This document shows, piece after piece, positions 1-6,661 of a stretch of DNA of 8,074 bases. The stretch is from an uncultured Chitinophagaceae bacterium (lineage in GTDB: Bacteria; Bacteroidota; Bacteroidia; Chitinophagales; Chitinophagaceae): contig CAIMKO010000359.1 of NCBI GenBank assembly GCA_903841915.1, positions 1 through 8,074 of the forward strand, written 5' to 3'. The translations under genes and the position numbers were made by a program. Positions within the stretch are counted from its first letter, which is position 1. Each line of letters begins with the position of its first letter. The notes below the pieces were generated by a model, which had not been told where the DNA came from, did not search any database, and saw only the letters and a program-made list of their open reading frames with translations.

Positions 1-435
1 CACGACTTTTTATTTTTAGGAAGGGGTTATAATTTCCCCGTTGCATTAGAAGGGGCATTAAAGTTGAAAGAGATCTCTTATATCCATGCGGAAGGTTATC
101 CTGCAGCAGAAATGAAACACGGGCCCATTGCATTGGTAGATGAAAATTTACCGGTGGTATTTGTCGCCACCAAGGATTCTTACTACGAAAAGATCGTAAG
201 TAATGTACAGGAAATAAAAGCACGTAAAGGAAAAGTGATCGCTGTTGCTACTGAAGGTGATGATGTGATCCCTGCGATGGCCGATGATGTGATGTTTGTT
301 CCCGATGCCGATGAGATCATTGCACCATTATTAAGCGTAGTGCCTTTACAATTGCTGAGTTATTATGTGGGTATTGCAAAAGGACTGGATGTAGATAAAC
401 CAAGAAATCTGGCGAAGAGCGTTACTGTTGAATAA
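1..435 (+). CDS. glmS: Glutamine--fructose-6-phosphate aminotransferase (isomerizing), C-terminal part
   Basis: This is the last 144 codons of GlmS, cut by the left window edge. The cytosolic enzyme converts fructose-6-phosphate and glutamine to glucosamine-6-phosphate, the first step towards UDP-GlcNAc for peptidoglycan and lipopolysaccharide. The visible part is the end of the second SIS (sugar isomerase) domain. It reads FLGRGYNFPVALEGALKLKE from base 7, followed by the isomerase-site segment with ISYIHAE and KHGPIAL. The Lys and Glu of LKLKE and the His of KHGP match the E. coli Lys485, Glu488 and His504 positions. The C-terminus PRNLAKSVTVE carries the conserved tail lysine (Lys603 in E. 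coli). The frame is open from base 1, so the TTG at 64 is an internal Leu codon and not a start. The N-terminal glutaminase domain lies outside the window. Identification is secure. Confidence 0.97.
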   Translation, partial: HDFLFLGRGYNFPVALEGALKLKEISYIHAEGYPAAEMKHGPIALVDENLPVVFVATKDSYYEKIVSNVQEIKARKGKVIAVATEGDDVIPAMADDVMFVPDADEIIAPLLSVVPLQLLSYYVGIAKGLDVDKPRNLAKSVTVE

Positions 436-443
436 GAGGCGAG

Positions 444-510
444 AATCGTTAGTCGTAAGTCGCCAGTTAGAATGTTCTTAACTAGCGATTCCCGATTTAC
501 GACTTGCGTC
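444..510. repeat. Intergenic inverted repeat of degenerate 7-base units
   Basis: Between glmS and the DUF4954 gene the sequence runs in heptamers: AATCGTT, AGTCGTA, AGTCGCC, AGTTAGA, a centre ATGTTCT, then TAACTAG, CGATTCC, CGATTTA, CGACTTG. The second half is roughly the inverse complement of the first. An inner stem pairs 461-470 with 478-487 (one mismatch, one G-T pair). The arm 452-462 also matches the inverse complement of 493-503 with one mismatch. It could act as a hairpin terminator after glmS, but it has no T-run. It resembles a dispersed intergenic repeat family, which cannot be verified from one copy. Confidence 0.6.
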
Positions 511-578
511 TTTAATTCAACTTAGGAATACCAGCTTTCGTTATTCTAAAAAATGCTTGTCAATATAAATCAACACAG

Positions 579-2795
579 ATGCCTCAGAATATTATTAAGA
601 AAATGCCGATCGCTTCTTTAGGTTATGGTTTTATCGGTAAAGAGTTTATTCCGAAAGGACAGGATGAATATTATCTGCGTGAGATACAGGACAGAAGCGG
701 CATAGATTACAGAAAGCTTACTGCCTATGAAATTGAAGTGCTGGTGCGTAACAGGAATACAAGTGATGATTGGAATATGTTTTTGGTATCTGATGCATTT
801 AATCCGGAGCTGGTAAAGAACTGTAAATTCTTCGGATTGGTGCGAATTGGAAAATTAGAACCCTTCTGTTTAAGCTTTTCTGATCTTAAAACGCCTGTTG
901 GTTTATATAATTCAACCATCATCAGCTGTGATTTCGGTGATAATGTTGTGGTGGACAATGTAAATTATCTTTCGCATTATATCATTGGCAATGAAGCCAT
1001 CATTGTAAATGTGAATGAACTGGTGACAACCAATCATACCAAATTTGGAAATGGTATCGTGAAAGATGGTGAAAAAGAAGATGTGCGGATCTGGTTAGAG
1101 TTATGTAATGAGAATGGCGGAAGAAAAGTGATCCCTTTTAATGGCATGTTGCCCGGCGATGCTTATTTATGGAGTAAGTATAGAGATGATGATGCTTTAT
1201 TGAATAAGTTCAAACAGTTCACAGAAGCTGAGTTTAAACCCAACAGAGGTTTTTATGGCAAAGTGGGGCATAGAACGGTTATAAAGAATTGTGCCATCAT
1301 TAAAGACGTTTGGATAGGAAATGATGCCTATATAAAAGGTGCCAATAAATTAAAGAACTTAACGATCAATTCAGGTGAGCAAGGCAGAACACAAATTGGT
1401 GAAGGATGTGAGTTAGTAAATGGGATTGTTGGTTTTGGTTGTACCATATTTTATGGCGTGAAAGCCGTTCGTTTTATCATGGCTTCGAATTCGCAGTTGA
1501 AATATGGCGCCAGATTGATCAATTCATATTTGGGAAACAATGCAACCATCTCTTGTTGCGAAGTATTGAATTCATTGATCTTTCCAGCGCATGAACAGCA
1601 TCATAATAATTCTTTTTTATGCGCTGCACTAGTGATGGGACAAAGCAATATTGCAGCAGGTGCAACCATTGGCTCCAACCATAACTCTCGAAGTGCTGAT
1701 GGTGAAGTGATCATGGGGCGTGGCTTTTGGCCCGGTCTCTGTGTAAGCATCAAGCATAATTCCAAATTTGCAAGCTTTACCATTTTAACCAAAGGTGATT
1801 ATCCTACTGAATTAAATATTCCAATTCCATTTTCTCTGGTCAGCCTTGATGCACATAAAGATCAACTGATCGTAATGCCGGGTTATTGGTTCATGTACAA
1901 TATGTATGCATTGGCACGTAACAGCTGGAAATATATTGACCGAGATAAACGTGCCAATAAAGTACAGATGATCGAATATGATTATTTAGCGCCCGATACT
2001 GTGAATGAATTATTTTCTTCTATTGCATTGTTGGAAGAATTAACAGGTGCTGCTTTTCACAAGAAGTTTGAACCAAAAAGCTTATTCAGCAAGGAAGAAA
2101 ATATTAAAAAAGGAAAAGCATTATTGACCGAACAAAATAAACTGGTGGATGAATTAGAGATCGTTGCGACTGGTTTCGAAAACAGCAAACGCAAAACTGT
2201 TTTAATAAAAGTGAAACGTTCTTATCATTTATTCAATGAGATGATCCGGTTCTACGGGACATCAGAACTGATACAATTCATTCAGCAAAATAAATTCAAA
2301 TCATTCAATGAACTGATCGCTGCATTACCTAACAGAAGCAAAAGGGAAGACTGGTTGAATATTGGCGGACAATTAATGACCGTTGCAACAGTTCATTCTT
2401 TAAAAGAGAAAGTGAAAAAAGGAAGAATCAAGTCATGGGATGCAATGCATGAATTGTATACGGAAGAAGGAACAAAATATGCTGCACAAAAACTGAAACA
2501 TGCTTTGGCATCGTTGATGGAGATCGATCAGATCAATTTAAAAAAGATGGATACTGCAACATTCGCCTCTCTTTTAAATAAAGCAGTGGCCACCAAAGAA
2601 TGGATGTCGAAGGGGATCTGTGTTTCCAGAGAAAAGGATTATACAAACCCTTATCGAAAAATGGTATACGATACGCAGAAAGAAATGGATAATGTAGTAG
2701 GTAAATTGGCAGACAATTCTTTTATCAACCAGCAAATCGAAGAAGGGGCTGCATTCAAAAAAGAAGTGACTGCTATTAAAAGAAAATTAAAGTAG
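579..2795 (+). CDS. DUF4954 family protein with left-handed beta-helix (hexapeptide-type) core
   Basis: This 738-residue protein matches the DUF4954 family of Bacteroidota, whose function is not established. The N-terminal half (about residues 80-160 and 230-400) is full of short beta turns with small/hydrophobic periodicity (NSTIISCDFGDNVVV, NCAIIKDVWIGNDAYI, SNIAAGATIGSNHNS), as in left-handed beta-helix acyltransferases and sugar nucleotidyltransferase tails. Histidines cluster at 338, 341, 342 and 368 (HEQHHNN and GSNHNS), a possible active site by analogy only. Residues 470-738 are mainly helical, charged and lysine-rich. There is no signal peptide or membrane segment, so a cytosolic location is expected. 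The ATG at 579 gives the family-like start; residue 9 is another Met. It lies 143 bp behind glmS on the same strand, with no clear promoter in the gap. A role in hexosamine metabolism is only a guess from the fold and this neighbour. Confidence 0.85.
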   Translation: MPQNIIKKMPIASLGYGFIGKEFIPKGQDEYYLREIQDRSGIDYRKLTAYEIEVLVRNRNTSDDWNMFLVSDAFNPELVKNCKFFGLVRIGKLEPFCLSFSDLKTPVGLYNSTIISCDFGDNVVVDNVNYLSHYIIGNEAIIVNVNELVTTNHTKFGNGIVKDGEKEDVRIWLELCNENGGRKVIPFNGMLPGDAYLWSKYRDDDALLNKFKQFTEAEFKPNRGFYGKVGHRTVIKNCAIIKDVWIGNDAYIKGANKLKNLTINSGEQGRTQIGEGCELVNGIVGFGCTIFYGVKAVRFIMASNSQLKYGARLINSYLGNNATISCCEVLNSLIFPAHEQHHNNSFLCAALVMGQSNIAAGATIGSNHNSRSADGEVIMGRGFWPGLCVSIKHNSKFASFTILTKGDYPTELNIPIPFSLVSLDAHKDQLIVMPGYWFMYNMYALARNSWKYIDRDKRANKVQMIEYDYLAPDTVNELFSSIALLEELTGAAFHKKFEPKSLFSKEENIKKGKALLTEQNKLVDELEIVATGFENSKRKTVLIKVKRSYHLFNEMIRFYGTSELIQFIQQNKFKSFNELIAALPNRSKREDWLNIGGQLMTVATVHSLKEKVKKGRIKSWDAMHELYTEEGTKYAAQKLKHALASLMEIDQINLKKMDTATFASLLNKAVATKEWMSKGICVSREKDYTNPYRKMVYDTQKEMDNVVGKLADNSFINQQIEEGAAFKKEVTAIKRKLK

Positions 2796-2803
2796 AAATA
2801 TTT

Positions 2804-2930
2804 AATTACACGAATTTTTACTAATTACACGAATTGAAAACTTTAAGAGCGATGGTTGTCAGGTTGAGCTCTTCGAAACCGTTTAATAGGTGGAGGTTGA
2901 ATTCGTGTAATTCGATTGAATTTGTGTAAT
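2804..2930. repeat. 127-bp palindromic intergenic element with 31-bp inverted termini
   Basis: The left arm (2805-2835) contains ATTACACGAATT twice, 19 bp apart. The right arm (2900-2930) contains the inverse complement twice, also 19 bp apart. The arms match at about 25 of 31 positions, and AT-rich flanks extend the symmetry with a 1-bp slip. The 64-bp centre includes AAGAGC (2845) pairing with GCTCTT (2868), and the stretch 2856-2880 resembles a GTCAGGTTGAGC-type repeat often seen between genes in this phylum (recalled, not searched). It separates two convergent genes, so it could act as a bidirectional terminator, but its design also fits a small non-coding mobile or extragenic palindromic repeat. 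Confidence 0.6.
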
Positions 2931-2937
2931 AAAAATA

Positions 2938-3615
2938 TTAATTGATCCTTTCGTCCACTAGTTTCAAAGCCTTTGCTAATTGTTCTTCACGTGTAAGGTC
3001 GCTGTTGTCTAAAACGATCGCATCATCTGCTTGGCGAAGCGGGCTTACTTCACGGTGACTGTCGATATAGTCACGCATTTCCAGGTTTTTTTTCACGTCT
3101 TCGATATTGATGCTTGGATTGATCTCGTACAATTGTTTAAAACGCCTTTCTACCCTTACTTCAGGAGCAGCGGTAACAAATATCTTTAATTCGGCATCCG
3201 GGAAAACAGTGGTGCCGATATCCCTTCCATCCATCACGATACCCTTCTTCTCTCCCATTTTTTGTTGTTGGGCTACTGCAAATTCGCGCACTTCTTTCAC
3301 TGTAGAAACATCACTTACTTTCTCACTCACCAGCATTTCACGAATTTCTACTTCCACATTTTCTTCATTCAACAGCATATCACTTTTTCCTTTTTCTGCA
3401 TTGTATTCAAAATCGAGTGTAATATTCTGCAAGGCAGCATTCACTTCTGCAGTATTATCCCAGTTGATGCGTTCCCGCAAAAAATATAAAGTAATGGCGC
3501 GGTACATGGCACCGCTGTCTACAAAAACATAGTTCATTTTTTTTGCCAAAGCCTTTGCCAATGTGCTTTTACCGGTAGAAGAATAACCATCAACGGCAAT
3601 TACGATCTTTTTCAT
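2938..3615 (-). CDS. cmk: (d)CMP kinase (cytidylate kinase)
   Basis: This 225-residue protein phosphorylates CMP and dCMP with ATP, feeding CTP/dCTP pools and recycling CMP from lipid and RNA turnover in the cytosol. The N-terminus is MKKIVIAVDGYSSTGKST, a P-loop of the form GYSSTGKS at residues 10-17, followed by the nucleotide-binding FVDSGAMYRAIT segment (about 31-42). MDGRDIGTTVFPDAELKIFVTA (starting about 128) is the family signature, and the lid-region arginines RVERRFKQL follow it. The length fits the family. The ATG at 3613-3615 is the natural start. Just upstream on the minus strand is CATCTTTG (3620-3627), one base from the Bacteroidota -7 consensus. It is very close to the ATG, so the mRNA may be nearly leaderless if it is used. 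The gene converges with the DUF4954 gene. Confidence 0.97.
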   Translation of the reverse strand: MKKIVIAVDGYSSTGKSTLAKALAKKMNYVFVDSGAMYRAITLYFLRERINWDNTAEVNAALQNITLDFEYNAEKGKSDMLLNEENVEVEIREMLVSEKVSDVSTVKEVREFAVAQQQKMGEKKGIVMDGRDIGTTVFPDAELKIFVTAAPEVRVERRFKQLYEINPSINIEDVKKNLEMRDYIDSHREVSPLRQADDAIVLDNSDLTREEQLAKALKLVDERIN

Positions 3616-3681
3616 GCTGCAAAGATGAAGGATTTTTTTTATTTCGTAATAGCTATTGAATTTCGATCAAAAAATCGTTGA

Positions 3682-3703
3682 AACAAAAACTTCGCTTCAT
3701 CAG
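3682..3703. repeat. Left copy of a 22-bp imperfect direct repeat flanking the toxin-antitoxin pair
   Basis: This 22-bp stretch matches 4348-4369 at 19 positions: AACAAAAA, a 3-base mismatch block, then CGCTTCATCAG. The right copy forms the left part of the dapA terminator hairpin. The left copy does not form that hairpin. The offset is 666 bp and the pair encloses the toxin-antitoxin genes. Confidence 0.45.
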
Positions 3704-3750
3704 GATAAAGCAGGAGCGGCTATGCTGCAAAGCATTACAAAAAAGATCAG

Positions 3751-3758
3751 TATCTTTA
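3751..3758 (+). promoter_or_regulatory. Possible -7 promoter box for the toxin-antitoxin pair
   Basis: TATCTTTA matches the Bacteroidota -7 consensus TAnnTTTG except for the last base. It lies 18 bp before the antitoxin ATG. No TTTG is seen 19-21 bp upstream, so the call is weak. Confidence 0.3.
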
Positions 3759-3776
3759 AATTCAAAATTATTAACC

Positions 3777-4007
3777 ATGAAATACGGAGAAATTAGCATC
3801 GATTCAGAAGTGATGAGCGGAGCTCCTGTATTTTCAGGAACAAGGGTTCATGTTCAAACTCTTTTCGACTATATAGAAGGGGGTGAAGATTTGGCAGAAT
3901 TCCTTGATGACTTTCCTTCTGTTTCAAAAGAAGCTGCTTTAGCCGTTCTTGAAATGGCAAAAAAAACACTCACCACTGAGAAACTGCTCCATGAAAATTT
4001 TGCTTGA
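3777..4007 (+). CDS. DUF433 family antitoxin (VapB-like)
   Basis: This 76-residue protein fits the DUF433 family, winged-helix/HTH-like proteins usually encoded before a PIN-like toxin. The core runs from ISIDSEVMSGAPVFSGTRV (residues 6-24), matching the family pattern I-x-x-x-P-x-x-x-G-x-P-x-x-x-G-TR, to FLDDFPSVSKEAALAVLEMA (42-61). The C-terminal tail would be the toxin-binding part. The open frame extends back to 3678, but the extra 33 residues are basic, unlike the family, and cover the probable promoter. The ATG at 3777, with an AT-rich leader, is therefore preferred. The 3' end overlaps the toxin start by 17 bp, typical of translational coupling. The expected role is to neutralise the toxin and repress its own promoter; both are inferred from the family. 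Confidence 0.85.
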   Translation: MKYGEISIDSEVMSGAPVFSGTRVHVQTLFDYIEGGEDLAEFLDDFPSVSKEAALAVLEMAKKTLTTEKLLHENFA

Positions 4008-4314
4008 TGAAAGCCTGCCAAGAAAACTAAAAAATGATTTTGGAAAAGATCATGAGGTTTGGACTGTTCGTGACAAAGGTTGGTTAAGCAAGAAGAATGG
4101 AGAGCTTTTAAAATTAATGATCAATGATGAGTTTGAGGTTTTCGTAACTGCCGACAGAAATCTTCAGTACCAACAAAATGCTAAAACGTTACCACTAACA
4201 ATAGCTGTATTATGTGGAACAGATAATAGAAGAAGCTCCCTACAAAATCTAATTCCTAGTCTACTTAAAAGAATCCATGAAGGCAATCTTCCTATCATAA
4301 TTGAAATAACTTAA
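3991..4314 (+). CDS. DUF5615 PIN-like toxin
   Basis: This 107-residue protein matches the DUF5615 PIN-like nuclease family, the usual partner of DUF433 antitoxins. Acidic residues expected at the metal site are visible: Asp6 and Glu7 in MKILLDESLP, Asp28 in VRDKGW and Asp55 in VTADRNL. The fold order (LLDES, helix, EVWTVRDKGW, helix, VFVTADRN, LPLTIAVLCG) follows the family. The predicted activity is metal-dependent RNA cleavage; the target is unknown. The frame is open from an ATG at 3949, but only the ATG at 3991 gives the family N-terminus MKILLDE, so it is chosen. It overlaps the antitoxin gene by 17 bp and no separate promoter is seen, so the two should be expressed together. It sits on the opposite strand to both neighbours, cmk and dapA, as expected for an acquired module. 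Confidence 0.85.
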   Translation: MKILLDESLPRKLKNDFGKDHEVWTVRDKGWLSKKNGELLKLMINDEFEVFVTADRNLQYQQNAKTLPLTIAVLCGTDNRRSSLQNLIPSLLKRIHEGNLPIIIEIT

Positions 4315-4347
4315 GGTTAATCCTTCAACCAATTATAATTTATTTGC

Positions 4348-4369
4348 AACAAAAATCCCGCTTCATCAG
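4348..4369. repeat. Right copy of the 22-bp imperfect direct repeat
   Basis: This is the partner of 3682-3703 (19 of 22 identical). It overlaps the left arm and loop of the dapA terminator, which suggests the left copy may be a remnant of a duplicated terminator. Confidence 0.45.
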
Positions 4370-4375
4370 CGGGAT
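4355..4375 (-). terminator. Rho-independent terminator of dapA
   Basis: ATCCCGCT (4355-4362) and AGCGGGAT (4368-4375) form a perfect 8-bp stem with loop TCATC. On the minus strand it starts 6 bp after the dapA stop codon and is followed by a T-run (AAAAA at 4351-4355 on the plus strand). It lies between the convergent toxin and dapA genes. Confidence 0.9.
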
Positions 4376-4380
4376 CCTAT

Positions 4381-5268
4381 TTATAATTTCTCTTTTACAA
4401 ACTTCTTTATCTTTTGCTGCAAGCCTTCACTCACGGGCACTACAGGCAAACGGAAATTGTTTTCAATGATTCCCAGTTCATATAAAAAAGCTTTTACACC
4501 AGCCGGATTGTTTTCAGCAAATAGATAATCATATACTTCTAATAATTGCAAATGCTGTTTGCTTGCTTCGGCAAGATCCCCTTTCAAAGCCGTGCGGATG
4601 ATATCTGAAAAGCGTTTTGGAAAAGCATTTGCCACCACACTAATCACACCATCAAAACCGAAAGAGATCTGAGGAACACTTAGTTCATCATCGCCACTTA
4701 CTACTAAGAAATCCTTTGGCCTGTCGCGGATAATTTCCATACTTTGATGGACACTGTCATGTGCTTCCTTGATACCTGCAATATTCGGCACTTCATTCGC
4801 TAAGCGAATAGTTGTTGCTGCAGTGATATTTCTTCCTGTTCTTCCCGGAACATTGTACAACAAAATGGGTTTTGGCGATTCTGATGCCAATGCTTTGTAA
4901 TGTTGAAATATCCCTTCCTGTGAAGGTTTGCTGTAATAGGGTGATGCACTTAACACCGCTGTCGCATTTTCCAAAGGAAATGAATGCAGGTCTTTGATGA
5001 GTTCGTTGGTATAATTACCGCCGATACCCACAATAACGGGAACGCGGTCATTTACTTTTTCGAAAGTATAATTTGCGATGTCCTTCTTCTCCTGCTTATC
5101 CAAAGTTGGCGTTTCACCGGTAGTACCCAGTGTTATCACATACTCAACGCCGCCATCAATCACAAAGTCGATCACTTTGCCGAGTGCGTTAAAATCCACA
5201 TCGCCGTTGGATTTAAAAGGTGTTACCAATGCTACACCTGTTCCTTGCAGTTTTGTTCGAAGAGACAT
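4381..5268 (-). CDS. dapA: 4-hydroxy-tetrahydrodipicolinate synthase
   Basis: This 295-residue class I aldolase condenses pyruvate with aspartate-semialdehyde, the first committed step to diaminopimelate and lysine. The (beta/alpha)8 barrel motifs are intact: GTGVALVTPF (9-18), GTTGETPTL with Thr49/Thr50 (48-56), the ASPYY tyrosines (108-112), LLYNVPGRTG with Tyr138 and Arg143 (136-145), and GIKEA with the Schiff-base Lys167. GDDE at 192-195 follows. The C-terminal helical part completes the normal length. The start MSLRTKLQGTGVALVTPF agrees with family N-termini. It lies 247 bp after accA on the same strand, with a hairpin in between, so it is probably a separate transcript. No lysine riboswitch is seen upstream and none is expected in this phylum. 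The upstream gap shows no convincing -7/-33 promoter pair. Confidence 0.97.
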   Translation of the reverse strand: MSLRTKLQGTGVALVTPFKSNGDVDFNALGKVIDFVIDGGVEYVITLGTTGETPTLDKQEKKDIANYTFEKVNDRVPVIVGIGGNYTNELIKDLHSFPLENATAVLSASPYYSKPSQEGIFQHYKALASESPKPILLYNVPGRTGRNITAATTIRLANEVPNIAGIKEAHDSVHQSMEIIRDRPKDFLVVSGDDELSVPQISFGFDGVISVVANAFPKRFSDIIRTALKGDLAEASKQHLQLLEVYDYLFAENNPAGVKAFLYELGIIENNFRLPVVPVSEGLQQKIKKFVKEKL

Positions 5269-5515
5269 TTTTGTTTTTTTTAATTATTAAATATGAATGT
5301 ACAATAAAAAAGCCTTCCCGTATTTTGAGAAGGCTTTAGTTAGTTTATGTTTAAATATACAAACAACTTCAGGCATCTTCTCTTTGGGAGATGTTCTTCT
5401 TGCTTGAATATTTCTTTATTGAATTCATTGTAAAACGAAAATAATGTGATTTTATATCAGCGCAAAATATTTTTTTCGCGAATAAAAAAATGTTGAAAAG
5501 CATTGTACAATTCAA
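5269..5515. other. accA-dapA intergenic region (no gene)
   Basis: This 247-bp AT-rich gap has no coding signal. It holds three inverted repeats: a weak 8-bp A/T-only stem (5469-5476 with 5484-5491, around CGCG) shortly after the accA stop; a mid-gap hairpin 5374-5393 (CATCTTCT with GGGAGATG, two G-T pairs, 4-nt loop); and the strong hairpin at 5309-5337, listed separately. No TAnnTTTG promoter box is visible on the minus strand. Confidence 0.6.
5309..5337 (-). terminator. Terminator-like hairpin between accA and dapA
   Basis: AAAGCCTTC (5309-5317) pairs with GAAGGCTTT (5329-5337), a perfect 9-bp stem with an 11-nt loop. Read on the minus strand, a T-run follows (A-run at 5305-5311 on the plus strand). 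It lies 179 nt after the accA stop and 40 nt before the dapA ATG. It is either the accA terminator after a long 3' untranslated region or an attenuator in a dapA leader. Confidence 0.8.
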
Positions 5516-6508
5516 CTATACTGCTGTTCTGTCAACATCCAATTCTTCCCAGAAGCCCATCTTACAATATTTATCGATCCTGTCATTCACCCTTTTCACA
5601 GGATCTATGTTTCTTAATTCGCTGACATTCTTTTCAAGACTTGTTTTTAAAATAGCAGCAGCTTCATCATAACTCCAATGTGCGCCACCTAATGGTTCAT
5701 GAACAATTTCATCTACCAAACCAAAGCCTTTCATATCGTTGGCAGTTAAACGCAATTGTTCTGCAGCTACTTCTTTTTTATCCCAGCTACGCCACAAAAT
5801 GGAAGAGCATGATTCTGGAGAAATTACTGTATACCAGGTATTTTCCATCATTAATGTCCTGTCGCCAACACCAATTCCAAATGCGCCGCCACTGGCACCC
5901 TCACCGATGATGACAACGATAACCGGAACTTTGAGTCGGATCATCTCATAAATATTTCTGGCAATAGCTTCACCTTGTCCGCGTTCTTCCGCTTCTAATC
6001 CCGGAAATGCTCCCGGTGTATCAACAAAAGTGATAACGGGCTTATTGAATTTTTCTGCCAAACGCATCAATCGAAGTGCTTTACGATAGCCTTCAGGATT
6101 AGCCATACCAAAATTGCGTAATTGACGCATTTTAGTATTATTCCCTTTTTGCTGACCGATGACCATGACAGTTTCTCCGTTTAAAGAAGCAAAACCACCA
6201 ACCATTGCTTTATCATCTTTCACGTTTCTGTCGCCATGCAGTTCAACAAAGTCGGTAAATATCTTCTCAATATATTTTAAAGTATATGGCCTGTCCGGGT
6301 GTCTGCTCAGCTGAACCCTTTGCCAGGGAGTAAGATGCTCTGTAATTTCTTTTCTTTTACCTATAATGGCATCCTGCAGTTTTTGAATACTATCGCTCAT
6401 ATCGATCTTACTCTTCTCAGCAGTTTGTTTCAATTTTTCAATTTCTTCGTACAGTATTTTGATAGGCTGTTCAAAGTCTAAGAATTGTCTATTGGGGTAT
6501 TCAGGCAT
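5516..6508 (-). CDS. accA: Acetyl-CoA carboxylase carboxyltransferase subunit alpha
   Basis: This 330-residue protein is the alpha half of the carboxyltransferase that moves the carboxyl group from biotin-BCCP to acetyl-CoA, making malonyl-CoA for fatty acid synthesis. It acts in the cytosol as an alpha2beta2 complex with AccD, which is not in this window. The N-terminus (about 1-60) is the expected helical region (FLDFEQPIKILYEEIEKLKQ). The crotonase-type core follows: HPDRPYTLKYI (70-80), VIGQQKGNNTKMRQLRNFGM (116-135), VDTPGAFPGLEAEERGQGEA (162-181), the glycine-rich oxyanion-hole segment GEGASGGAFGIGVGDR (202-217) and SPESCSSILWR (230-240). The length is close to the family norm. The ATG at 6506-6508 gives a family-like start and has an A/T-rich, non-Shine-Dalgarno leader. 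It is divergent from the tRNA-Asp transcript. Confidence 0.97.
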   Translation of the reverse strand: MPEYPNRQFLDFEQPIKILYEEIEKLKQTAEKSKIDMSDSIQKLQDAIIGKRKEITEHLTPWQRVQLSRHPDRPYTLKYIEKIFTDFVELHGDRNVKDDKAMVGGFASLNGETVMVIGQQKGNNTKMRQLRNFGMANPEGYRKALRLMRLAEKFNKPVITFVDTPGAFPGLEAEERGQGEAIARNIYEMIRLKVPVIVVIIGEGASGGAFGIGVGDRTLMMENTWYTVISPESCSSILWRSWDKKEVAAEQLRLTANDMKGFGLVDEIVHEPLGGAHWSYDEAAAILKTSLEKNVSELRNIDPVKRVNDRIDKYCKMGFWEELDVDRTAV

Positions 6509-6532
6509 AGTTTTTATTTGGGGATGATATGG

Positions 6533-6563
6533 TAAAATTAGGGGAAGAGATAATTTAATAAAA
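6533..6563 (-). promoter_or_regulatory. Weak candidate accA promoter
   Basis: On the minus strand TAATTTTA (plus positions 6533-6540) matches TAnnTTTG except for the last base. A TTTT (6560-6563) lies 19 bp upstream, where TTTG would be expected. Both boxes are imperfect. Confidence 0.3.
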
Positions 6564-6565
6564 TA

Positions 6566-6598
6566 TTTGTTTATAAAAAGCCGATACCCTTATCTTTG
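6566..6598 (+). promoter_or_regulatory. Bacteroidota-type promoter of the tRNA-Asp / GIY-YIG locus
   Basis: TTTG (6566-6569) and TATCTTTG (6591-6598) are separated by 21 bp, an exact match to the TTTG-N19-21-TAnnTTTG consensus for the primary sigma factor of this phylum. Transcription should start a few bases after 6598, before the tRNA 5' copy at 6640. A second TATCTTTG at 6626-6633 has no TTTG at the proper distance. Confidence 0.75.
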
Positions 6599-6639
6599 CC
6601 GTCCCAAAAACAAAGGTATCGAAACTATCTTTGTTGGAA

Positions 6640-6661
6640 GGATCGGTAGTTCAGTTGGTTA
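6640..6661 (+). repeat. Duplicated 5' end of tRNA-Asp (truncated tRNA copy)
   Basis: These 22 nt are identical to the first 22 nt of the complete tRNA-Asp gene (6962-6983), covering the acceptor 5' strand and most of the D-arm. After position 6661 the sequence leaves the tRNA: an unrelated hairpin replaces the anticodon stem, and there is no anticodon, T-arm or 3' acceptor strand. This is therefore not a functional tRNA. The bases just before the two copies differ, so the duplication begins exactly at tRNA position 1. Confidence 0.95.

Noticed and set aside
725..1792. Minus-strand open frames inside the DUF4954 gene
   Set aside because: They lie opposite a long continuous coding frame and show no domain features.
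3107..3532. Plus-strand open frames within cmk
   Set aside because: They are antisense to a full-length, well-conserved cmk and have low-complexity Ser/Phe-rich translations.
3678..3776. N-terminal extension of the DUF433 antitoxin
   Set aside because: The 33 extra residues do not fit the family and cover the probable promoter and repeat; the ATG at 3777 is better.
5269..5515. Lysine riboswitch upstream of dapA
   Set aside because: The gap has only simple hairpins and none of the conserved multi-helix core of the lysine riboswitch.
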